A stretch of DNA of 64,000 nucleotides from Membranipora membranacea (taxonomy: Eukaryota; Bryozoa; Gymnolaemata; Cheilostomatida; Membraniporidae). Position numbers and translations under genes: made by a program. The notes beneath the pieces were generated by a model that saw only the letters and a list, made by a program, of their open reading frames with translations, was not told the DNA's origin and made no database searches. Location of the stretch: contig OU612067.1 of assembly GCA_914767715.1 (NCBI GenBank), positions 20,806,162 to 20,870,161 on the forward strand, written 5' to 3'. The first letter of the stretch is position 1. The number at the start of each line of letters is the position of its first letter. This document shows positions 46,639-57,992 of the stretch, piece after piece.

Positions 46639-49600
46639 ATGAAGCCAATGAGGCCATCAACTGGTCCGAGTTTGAAAGAATTCCGATGGCTATTTAAATT
46701 TTTTACCCTGCGTTTGGCATGTTTTTTGATGATAAAAGTGGCCCTCGTTAAAAATGTCGCTGACGCCAAACTAAAAGAAGCAGCCCCAAACGGGTTTCAG
46801 TTCCAAAGTCAGCATGAAATTCCCCACGGTCTAGAGTAGGTTAGGAGGAAATCTATTTTTTGAACTGGCCGTAAAAAAAGCAAAGGGTCCCCCCTTTGTT
46901 ACTTTTTTTAATTTTAAAGTCGCTCTCATTTCCGCTCTATTTATCGTAGGATCTTCATATTCTGGAATTTGAATGAGGCCAATGAGGCCATCAACTGGTC
47001 CGAGTTTGAAAGAATTCCGATGGCTATTTAAATTTTTTACCCTGCGTTTGGCATGTTTTTTAATGACAAAAGTGGCCCTCGTTAAAAATGTCGCTGACGC
47101 CAAACTAAAAGGGGCAGCCCCAAACGGGTTTCAGTTCCAAAGTCAGCATGAAATTCCCCACGGTTTAGAGTAGGTTGGGAGGAAATCTATTTTTTGAACT
47201 GGCCGTAAAAAAAGCAAAGGGTCCCCCCTTTGTTACTTTTTTTAATTTTAAAGTCGCTCTCATTTCCGTTCTATTTATCGTAGGATCTTCATATTCTGGA
47301 ATTTGAGTGAGGCCAATGAGGCCATCAACTGGTCCGAGTTTGAAAGACTTCCGATGGCTATTTAAATTTTTTACCCTGCGTTTGGCATGTTTTTTAATGA
47401 CAAAAGTGGCCCTCGTTAAAAATGTCGCTGACGCCAAACTAAAAGGGGCAGCCCCAAACGGGTTTCAGTTCCAAAGTCAGCATGAAATTCCCCACGGTTT
47501 AGAGTGGGTTAGGAGGAAATCTATTTTTTGAACTGGCCGTAAAAAAAGCAAAGGGTCCCCTCTTTGTTACTTTTTTTAATTTTAAAGTCGCTCTCATTTC
47601 CGTTCTATTTATCGTAGGATCTTCATATTCTGGAATTTGAATGAGGCCAATGAGGCCATCAACTGGTCCGAGTTTAAAAGAATTCCGTTGGCTATTTAAA
47701 TTTTTTACCCTGCGTTTGGCATGTTTTTTAATGACAAAAGTGGCCCTCGTTAAAAATGTAGCTGACGCCAGACTAAAAGCGGCAGCACCAAACGGGTTTC
47801 AGTTCCAAAGTCAGCATGAAATTCCCCACGGTTTAGAGTAGGTTATGAGGAAATCTATTTTTTGAACTGGCCGTAAAAAAAGCAAAGGGTCCCCCCTTTG
47901 TTACTTTTTTTAATTTTTAAGTCGCTCTCATTTCCGTTCTATTTATCGTAGGATCTTCATATTCTGGAATTTGAATGAGGCCAATGAGGCCATCAACTGG
48001 TCCGAGTTTGAAAGAATTCCGATGGCTATTTAAATTTTTTACCCTGCGTTTGGCATGTTTTTTAATGACAAAAGTGGCCCTCGTTAAAAATGTCGCTGAC
48101 GCCAAACTAAAAGGGGCAGCCCCAAACGGGTATCAGTTCCAAAGTCAGCATGAAATTCCCCATGGTTTAGAGTAGGTTAGGAGGAAATCTATTTTTTGAA
48201 CTGGCCGTAAAAAAAGCAAAGGGTCTCCCCTTTGTTACTTTTTTTAATTTTAAAGTCGCTCTCATTTCCGTTCTATTTATCGTAGGATCTTCATATTCTG
48301 GAATTTGAATGAGGCCAATGAGGCCATCAACTGGTTCCAGTTTGAAAGAATTCCAATGGCTATTTTAATTTTTTACCCTGCGTTTGGCATGTTTTTTAAT
48401 GACAAAAGTGGCCCTCGTTAAAAATGTCGCTGACGCCAAGCTAAAAGGGGCAGCCCCAAACGGGATTCAGTTCCAAAGTCAGCATGAAATTCCCCACGGT
48501 TTAGAGTAGGTTAGGAGGAAATCTATTTTTTGAACTGGCCGCAAAAAAAGCAAAGGGTCCCCCCTTTGTTACCTTTTTTAATTTTAAAGTCGCTCTCATT
48601 TCCGTTCTATTTATCGTAGGATCTTCATATTCTGGAATTTGAATGAGGCCAATGAGGCCATCAACTGGTCCGAGTTTGAAAGAACTCCGATGGCTATTTA
48701 AATTTTTTACCCTGCGTTTGGCATGTTTTTTAATGACAAAAGTGGCCCTCGTTAAAAATGTCGCTGACGCCAAACTAAAAGGGGCAGCCCCAAACGGGTT
48801 TCAGTTCCAAAGTCAGCATGAAATTCCCCACGGTTTAGAGTAGGTTAGGAGGAAATCTATTTTTTGAACTGGCCGTAAAAAAAGCAAAGGGTCCCCCCTT
48901 TGTTACTTTTTTTAATTTTAAAGTCGCTCTCATTTCCGTTCTATTTATCGTAGGATCTTCATATTCTGGAATTTGAATGAGGCCAATGAGGCCATCAACT
49001 GGTCCGAGTTCGAAAGAATTCCGATGGCTATTTAAATTTTTTACCCTGCGTTTGGCATGTTTTTTAATGACAAAAGTGGCCCTCGTTAAAAATGTCGCTG
49101 ACGCCAAACTAAAAGGGGCAGCCCCAAACGGGTTTCAGTTCCAAAGTCAGCATGAAATTCCCCACGGTTTAGAGTAGGTTGGGAGGAAATCTATTTTTTG
49201 AACTGGCCGTAAAAAAAGCAAAGGGTCCCCCCTTTGTTACTTTTTTTAATTTTAAAGTCGCTCTCATTTCCGTTCTATTTATCGTAGGATCTTCATATTC
49301 TGGAATTTGAATGAGGCCAATGAGGCCATCAACTGGTCCGAGTTTAAAAGAATTCCGTTGGCTATTTAAATTTTTTACCCTGCGTTTGGCATGTTTTTTA
49401 ATGACAAAAGTGGCCCTCGTTAAAAATGTCGCTGACGCCAAACTAAAAGGGGCAGCACCAAACGGGTTTCAGTTCCAAAGTCAGCATGAAATTCCCCACG
49501 GTTTAGAGTAGGTTAGGAGGAAATCTATTTTTTGAACTGGCCGTAAAAAAAGCAAAGGGTCCCCCCTTTGTTACTTTTTTTAATTTTTAAGTCGCTCTCA

Positions 49601-50980
49601 TTTCCGTTCTATTTATCGTAGGATCTTCATATTCTGGAATTTGAATGAGGCCAATGAGGCCATCAACTGGTCCGAGTTTGAAAGAATTCCGATGGCTATT
49701 TAAATTTTTTACCCTGCGTTTGGCATGTTTTTTAATGACAAAAGTGGCCCTCGTTAAAAATGTCGCTGACGCCAAACTAAAAGGGGCAGCCCCAAACGGG
49801 TTTCAGTTCCAAAGTCAGCATGAAATTCCCCATGGTTTAGAGTAGGTTAGGAGGAAATCTATTTTATGAACTGGCCGTAAAAAAAGCAAAGGGTCTCCCC
49901 TTTGTTACTTTTTTTAATTTTAAAGTCGCTCTCATTTCCGTTCTATTTATCGTAGGATCTTCATATTCTGGAATTTGAATGAGGCCAATGAGGCCATCAA
50001 CTGGTCCGAGTTCGAAAGAATTCCGATGGCTATTTAAATTTTATACCCTGCGTTTGGCATGTTTTTTAATGACAAAAGTGGCCCTCGTTAAAAATGTCGC
50101 TGACGCCAAACTAAAAGGGGCAGCCCCAAACGGGTTTCAGTTCCAAAGTGAGCATGAAATTCCCCACGGTTTAGAGTAGGTTAGGAGGAAATCTATTTTT
50201 TGAACTGGCCGTAAAAAAAGCAAAGGGTCCCCCCTTTGTTACTTTTTTTAATTTTAAAGTCGCTCTCATTTCCGTTCTATTTATCTTAGGATCTTCATAT
50301 TCTGGAATTTGAATGAGGCCAATGAGGCCATCAACTGGTCCGAGTTTGAAAGAATTCCGATGGCTATTTAAATTTTTTACTCTGCGTTTGGCATGTTTTT
50401 TAATGACAAAAGTGGCCCTCGTTAAAAATGTCGCTGACGCCAAACTAAAAGGGGCAGCCCCAAACGGGTTTCAGTTCCAAAGTCAGCATGAAATTCCCCA
50501 CGGTTTAGAGTAGGTTAGGAGGAAATCTATTTTTTGAACTGGCCGTAAAAAAAGCAAAGGGTCCCCCCTTTGTTACTTTTTTTAATTTTAAAGTCGCTCT
50601 CATTTCCGTTCTATTTATCGTAGGATCTTCATATTCTGGAATTTGAATGAGGCCAATGAGGCCATCAACTGGTCCGAGTTTGAAAGAATTCCGATGGCTA
50701 TTTAAATTTTTTACCCTGCGTTTGGCATGTTTTTTAATGACAAAAGTGGCCCTCGTTAAAAATGTCGCTGACGCCAAACTAAAAGGGGCAGCCCCAAACG
50801 GGTTTCAGTTCCACAGTCAGCATGAAATTCCCCACGGTTTAGAGTAGGTTAGGAGGAAATCTATTTTTTGAACTGGCCGTAAAAAAAGCAAAGGGTCCCC
50901 CCTTTGTTACTTTTTTTAATTTTAAAGTCGCTCTCATTTCCGTTCTATTTATCGTAGGATCTTCATATTCTGGAATTTGA
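45971..50980 (+). repeat. HOR version 5 (15 monomers, 5,010 bp)
   Basis: Anchors: I 45971, K 46305, N 46639, A 46973, D 47307, R 47641, Y 47975, B 48309, P 48643, S 48977, T 49311, Y 49645, S 49979, L 50313, C 50647. Compared with version 1, only the second B,P pair is missing. The second Y (attttatgaac near 49866) joins directly to the second S (ttttataccc), placing the 668-bp deletion between about 49870 and 50010. Confidence 0.85.
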
Positions 50981-53900
50981 ATGAGGCCAATCAGGCCATC
51001 AACTGGTTCGAGTTTGAAAGAATTCCGTTGGCTATTTAAATTTTTTACCCTGCGTTTGGCATGTTTTTTAATGACAAAAGTGGCCCTCGTTAAAAATGTC
51101 GCTGACGCCAAACTAAAAGGGGCAGCCCCAAACGGGTTTCAGTTCCAAAGTCAGCATGAAATTCCCCATGGTTTAAAGTAGGTTAGTAGGAAATCTATTT
51201 TTTGAACTGGCCGTAAAAAAAGCAAAGGGTCCCCCCTTTGTTACTTTTTTTAATTTTAAAGTCGCTCTCATTTCCGTTCTATTTATCTTAGGATCTTCAT
51301 ATTCTGGAATTTGAATGAGGCCAAAGAGGCCATCAACTGGTCCGAGTTTGAAAGAATTCCGATGGCTATTTAAATTTTTTACCCTGCGTTTGGCATGTTT
51401 TTTAATGACAAAAGTGGCCCTCGTTAAAAATGTCGCTGACGCCAAACTAAAAGGGGCAGCCCCAAACGGGTTTCAGTTCCAAAGTCAGCATGAAATTCCC
51501 CACGGTTTAGAGTAGGTTAGGAGGAAATCTATTTTTTGAACTGGCCGTAAAAAAAGCAAAGGGTCCCCCCTTTGTTACTTTTTTTAATTTTAAAGTCGCT
51601 CTCATTTCCGTTCTATTTATCGTAGGATCTTCATATTCTGGAATTTGAATGAAGCCAATGAGGCCATCAACTGGTCCGAGTTTGAAAGAATTCCGATGGC
51701 TATTTAAATTTTTTACCCTGCGTTTGGCATGTTTTTTGATGATAAAAGTGGCCCTCGTTAAAAATGTCGCTGACGCCAAACTAAAAGAAGCAGCCCCAAA
51801 CGGGTTTCAGTTCCAAAGTCAGCATGAAATTCCCCACGGTCTAGAGTAGGTTAGGAGGAAATCTATTTTTTGAACTGGCCGTAAAAAAAGCAAAGGGTCC
51901 CCCCTTTGTTACTTTTTTTAATGTTAAAGTCGCTCTCATTTCCGCTCTATTTATCGTAGGATCTTCATATTCTGGAATTTGAATGAGGCCAATGAGGCCA
52001 TCAACTGGTCCGAGTTTGAAAGAATTCCGATGGCTATTTAAATTTTTTACCCTGCGTTTGGCATGTTTTTTAATGACAAAAGTGGCCCTCGTTAAAAATG
52101 TCGCTGACGCCAAACTAAAAGGGGCAGCCCCAAACGGGTTTCAGTTCCAAAGTCAGCATGAAATTCCCCACGGTTTAGAGTAGGTTGGGAGGAAATCTAT
52201 TTTTTGAACTGGCCGTAAAAAAAGCAAAGGGTCCCCCCTTTGTTACTTTTTTTAATTTTAAAGTCGCTCTCATTTCCGTTCTATTTATCGTAGGATCTTC
52301 ATATTCTGGAATTTGAGTGAGGCCAATGAGGCCATCAACTGGTCCGAGTTTGAAAGACTTCCGATGGCTATTTAAATTTTTTACCCTGCGTTTGGCATGT
52401 TTTTTAATGACAAAAGTGGCCCTCGTTAAAAATGTCGCTGACGCCAAACTAAAAGGGGCAGCCCCAAACGGGTTTCAGTTCCAAAGTCAGCATGAAATTC
52501 CCCACGGTTTAGAGTGGGTTAGGAGGAAATCTATTTTTTGAACTGGCCGTAAAAAAAGCAAAGGGTCCCCTCTTTGTTACTTTTTTTAATTTTAAAGTCG
52601 CTCTCATTTCCGTTCTATTTATCGTAGGATCTTCATATTCTGGAATTTGAATGAGGCCAATGAGGCCATCAACTGGTCCGAGTTTAAAAGAATTCCGTTG
52701 GCTATTTAAATTTTTTACCCTGCGTTTGGCATGTTTTTTAATGACAAAAGTGGCCCTCGTTAAAAATGTAGCTGACGCCAGACTAAAAGCGGCAGCACCA
52801 AACGGGTTTCAGTTCCAAAGTCAGCATGAAATTCCCCACGGTTTAGAGTAGGTTATGAGGAAATCTATTTTTTGAACTGGCCGTAAAAAAAGCAAAGGGT
52901 CCCCCCTTTGTTACTTTTTTTAATTTTTAAGTCGCTCTCATTTCCGTTCTATTTATCGTAGGATCTTCATATTCTGGAATTTGAATGAGGCCAATGAGGC
53001 CATCAACTGGTCCGAGTTTGAAAGAATTCCGACGGCTATTTAAATTTTTTACCCTGCGTTTGGCATGTTTTTTAATGACAAAAGTGGCCCTCGTTAAAAA
53101 TGTCGCTGACGCCAAACTAAAAGGGGCAGCCCCAAACGGGTATCAGTTCCAAAGTCAGCATGAAATTCCCCATGGTTTAGAGTAGGTTAGGAGGAAATCT
53201 ATTTTTTGAACTGGCCGTAAAAAAAGCAAAGGGTCTCCCCTTTGTTACTTTTTTTAATTTTAAAGTCGCTCTCATTTCCGTTCTATTTATCGTAGGATCT
53301 TCATATTCTGGAATTTGAATGAGGCCAATGAGGCCATCAACTGGTTCCAGTTTGAAAGAATTCCAATGGCTATTTTAATTTTTTACCCTGCGTTTGGCAT
53401 GTTTTTTAATGACAAAAGTGGCCCTCGTTAAAAATGTCGCTGACGCCAAGCTAAAAGGGGCAGCCCCAAACGGGATTCAGTTCCAAAGTCAGCATGAAAT
53501 TCCCCACGGTTTAGAGTAGGTTAGGAGGAAATCTATTTTTTGAAATGGCCGCAAAAAAAGCAAAGGGTCCCCCCTTTGTTACCTTTTTTAATTTTAAAGT
53601 CGCTCTCATTTCCGTTCTATTTATCGTAGGATCTTCATATTCTGGAATTTGAATGAGGCCAACGAGGCCATCAACTGGTCCGAGTTTGAAAGAATTCCGA
53701 TGGCTATTTAAATTTTTTACCCTGCGTTTGGCATGTTTTTTAATGACAAAAGTGGCCCTCGTTAAAAATGTCGCTGACGCCAAACTAAAAGGGGCAGCCC
53801 CAAACGGGTTTCAGTTCCAAAGTCAGCATGAAATTCCCCACGGTTTAGAGTAGGTTAGGAGGAAATCTATTTTTTGAACTGGCCGTAAAAAAAGCAAAGG

Positions 53901-55990
53901 GTCCCCCCTTTGTTACTTTTTTTAATTTTAAAGTCGCTCTCATTTCCGTTCTATTTATCGTAGGATCTTCATATTCTGGAATTTGAATGAGGCCAATGAG
54001 GCCATCAACTGGTCCGAGTTCGAAAGAATTCCGATGGCTATTTAAATTTTTTACCCTGCGTTTGGCATGTTTTTTAATGACAAAAGTGGCCCTCGTTAAA
54101 AATGTCGCTGACGCCAAACTAAAAGGGGCAGCCCCAAACGGGTTTCAGTTCCAAAGTCAGCATGAAATTCCCCACGGTTTAGAGTAGGTTGGGAGGAAAT
54201 CTATTTTTTGAACTGGCCGTAAAAAAAGCAAAGGGTCCCCCCTTTGTTACTTTTTTTAATTTTAAAGTCGCTCTCATTTCCGTTCTATTTATCGTAGGAT
54301 CTTCATATTCTGGAATTTGAATGAGGCCAATGAGGCCATCAACTGGTCCGAGTTTAAAAGAATTCCGTTGGCTATTTAAATTTTTTACCCTGCGTTTGGC
54401 ATGTTTTTTAATGACAAAAGTGGCCCTCGTTAAAAATGTCGCTGACGCCAAACTAAAAGGGGCAGCACCAAACGGGTTTCAGTTCCAAAGTCAGCATGAA
54501 ATTCCCCACGGTTTAGAGTAGGTTAGGAGGAAATCTATTTTTTGAACTGGCCGTAAAAAAAGCGAAGGGTCCCCCCTTTGTTACTTTTTTTAATTTTTAA
54601 GTCGCTCTCATTTCCGTTCTATTTATCGTAGGATCTTCATATTCTGGAATTTGAATGAGGCCAATGAGGCCATCAACTGGTCCGAGTTTGAAAGAATTCC
54701 GATGGCTATTTAAATTTTTTACCCTGCGTTTGGCATGTTTTTTAATGACAAAAGTGGCCCTCGTTAAAAATGTCGCTGACGCCAAACTAAAAGGGGCAGC
54801 CCCAAACGGGTTTCAGTTCCAAAGTCAGCATGAAATTCCCCATGGTTTAGAGTAGGTTAGGAGGAAATCTATTTTATGAACTGGCCGTAAAAAAAGCAAA
54901 GGGTCTCCCCTTTGTTACTTTTTTTAATTTTAAAGTCGCTCTCATTTCCGTTCTATTTATCGTAGGATCTTCATATTCTGGAATTTGAATGAGGCCAATG
55001 AGGCCATCAACTGCTTCCAGTTTGAAAGAATTCCAATGGCTATTTTAATTTTTTACCCTGCGTTTGGCATGTTTTTTAATGACAAAAGTGGCCCTCGTTG
55101 AAAATGTCGCTGACGCCAAACTAAAAGGGGCAGCCCCAAACGGGATTCAGTTCCAAAGTCAGCATGAAATTCCCCACGGTTTAGAGTAGGTTAGGAGGAA
55201 ACCTATTTTTTGAACTGGCCGCAAAAAAAGCAAAGGGTCCCCCCTTTGTTACTTTTTTTAATTTTAAAGTCGCTCTTATTTCCGTTCTATTTATCGTAGG
55301 ATCTTCATATTCTGGAATTTGAATGAGGCCAATGAGGCCATCAACTGGTCCGAGTTTGAAAGAATTCCGATGGCTATTTAAATTTTTTACCCTGCGTTTG
55401 GCATGTTTTTTAATGACAAAAGTGGCCCTCGTTAAAAATGTCGCTGACGCCAAACTAAAAGGGGCAGCCCCAAACGGGTTTCAGTTCCAAAGTCAGCATG
55501 AAATTCCCCACGGTTTAGAGTAGGTTAGGAGGAAATCTATTTTTTGAACTGGCCGTAAAAAAAGCAAAGGGTCCCCCCTTTGTTACTTTTTTTAATTTTA
55601 AAGTCGCTCTCATTTCCGTTCTATTTATCGTAGGATCTTCATATTCTGGAATTTGAATGAGGCCAATGAGGCCATCAACTGGTCCGAGTTCGAAAGAATT
55701 CCGATGGCTATTTAAATTTTATACCCTGCGTTTGGCATGTTTTTTAATGACAAAAGTGGCCCTCGTTAAAAATGTCGCTGACGCCAAACTAAAAGGGGCA
55801 GCCCCAAACGGGTTTCAGTTCCAAAGTGAGCATGAAATTCCCCACGGTTTAGAGTAGGTTAGGAGGAAATCTATTTTTTGAACTGGCCGTAAAAAAAGCA
55901 AAGGGTCCCCCCTTTGTTACTTTTTTTAATTTTAAAGTCGCTCTCATTTCCGTTCTATTTATCGTAGGATCTTCATATTCTGGAATTTGA
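50981..55990 (+). repeat. HOR version 6 (15 monomers, then order lost)
   Basis: Anchors: I 50981, K 51315, N 51649, A 51983, D 52317, R 52651, Y 52985, B 53319, P 53653, S 53987, T 54321, Y 54655, B 54989, P 55323, S 55657. The order is that of version 1 at an offset of 25,253 bp, including the second B with ctgcttccag and the second S with ttttataccc and gtgagcatg. L and C should follow but do not: 55991 is a G-type monomer. The last HOR mark is gtgagcatg near 55829, and the expected atcttagg near 55967 is absent. Confidence 0.85.
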
Positions 55991-57326
55991 ATGAGGCCAA
56001 TGAGGCCATCAACTGGTTTGAGTTTGAAAGAATTCCGTTGGCTATTTAAATTTTTTACCCTGCGTTTGGCATGTTTTTTAATGACAAAAGTGGCCCTCGT
56101 TAAAAATGTCGCTGACGCCAAACTAAAATGGGCAGCACCAAACGGGTTTCAGTTCCAAAGTCAGCATGAAATTCCCCACGGTTTAGAGTAGGTTAGGAGG
56201 AAATCTATTTTTTGAACTGGCCGTAAAAAAAGCAAAGGGTCCCCCCTTTGTTACTTTTTTTAATTTTTAAGTCGCTCTCATTTCCGTTCTATTTATCGTA
56301 GGATCTTCATATTCTGGAATTTGAATGAGGCCAATGAGGCCATCAACTGGTCCGAGTTTGAAAGAATTCCGATGGCTATTTAAATTTTTTACCCTGCGTT
56401 TGGCATGTTTTTTAATGACAAAAGTGGCCCTCGTTAAAAATGTCGCTCACGCCAAACTAAAAGGGGCAGCCCCAAACGGGTTTCAGTTCCAAAGTCAGCA
56501 TGAAATTCCCCACGGTTTAGAGTAGGTTAGGAGGAAATCTATTTTTTGAACTGGCCGCAAAAAAAGCAAAGGGTCCCCCCTTTGTTACTTTTTTTAATTT
56601 TAAAGTCGCTCTCATTTCCGTTCTATTTATCGTAGGATCTTCATATTCTGGAATTTAAATGAGGCCAATGAGGCCATCATCTGGTCCGAGTTTGAAAGAA
56701 TTCCGATGGCTATTTAAATTTTTTACCCTGCGTTTGGCATGTTTTTTAATGACAAAAGTGGCCCTCGTTAAAAATGTCGCTGACGCGAAACTAAAAGGGG
56801 CAGCCCGAAACGGGTTTCAGTTCCAAAGTCAGCATGAAATTCCCCACGGTTTAGAGTAGGTTAGGAGGAAATCTATTTTTTGAACTGGCTGTAAAAGAAG
56901 CAAAGGGTCCCCCCTTTGTTACTATTTTTTATTTTAAAGTCGCTCTCATTTCCGTTCTATTTATTGTAGGATCTTCATATTCTGGAATTTGAATGAGGCC
57001 AATGAGGCCATCAACTGGTCCAAGTTTGAAAGAATTCCGTTGGCTATTTAAATTTTTTACCCTGCGTTTGGCATGTTTTTTAATGACAAAAGTGGCCCTC
57101 GTTAAAAATGTCGCTGACGCCAAACTAAACGAGGCAGCCCCAAAGGGGTTTCAGTTCCAAAGTCAGCATGAAATTCCCCACGGTTTAGAGTAGGTTAGGA
57201 GGAAATCTATTTTTTGAACTGGCCGTAAAAAAGGCAAAGGGTCCCCCCTTTGTTACTTTTTTTAATTTTAAAGTCGCTCTCATTTCCGTTCTATTTATCT
57301 TAGGATCTTCATATTCTGGAATTTGA

Positions 57327-57992
57327 ATGAGGCCAATGAGGCCATCAACTGGTCCGAGTTTGAAAGAATTCCGATGGCTATTTAAATTTTTTACTCTGCG
57401 TTTGGCATGTTTTTTAATGACAAAAGTGGCCCTCGTTAAAAATGTCGCTGACGCCAAACTAAAAGGGGCAGCCCCAAACGGGTTTCAGTTCCAAAGTCAG
57501 CATGAAATTCCCCACGGTTAAGAGTAGGTTAGGAGGAAATCTATTTTTTGAACTGGCCGTAAAAAAGCAAAGGGTCCCCCCTTTGTTACTTTTTTTAATT
57601 TTAAAGTCGCTCTCATATCTGTTCTATTTATCGTAGGATCTTCATATTCTGGAATTTGAATGAGGCCAATGAGGCCATCAACTGGTCCGAGTTTGAAAGA
57701 ATTCCGATGGCTATTTAAATTTTTTACTCTGCGTTTGGCATGTTTTTTAATGACAAAAGTGGCCCTCGTTAAAAATGTCGCTGACGCCAAACTAAAAGGG
57801 GCAGCCCCAAACGGGTTTCAGTTCCAAAGTCAGCATGAAATTCCCCACGGTTAAGAGTAGGTTAGGAGGAAATCTATTTTTTGAACTGGCCGTAAAAAAG
57901 CAAAGGGTCCCCCCTTTGTTACTTTTTTTAATTTTAAAGTCGCTCTCATATCTGTTCTATTTATCGTAGGATCTTCATATTCTGGAATTTGA
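57327..57992 (+). repeat. Adjacent near-identical pair of 333-bp monomers
   Basis: 57327-57659 and 57660-57992 both have ttactctgcg (L-type), ttaagagtagg, an A6 instead of A7 tract, and catatctgttc downstream. This looks like a recent single-monomer duplication in a region otherwise made of unlike neighbours. Confidence 0.8.
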
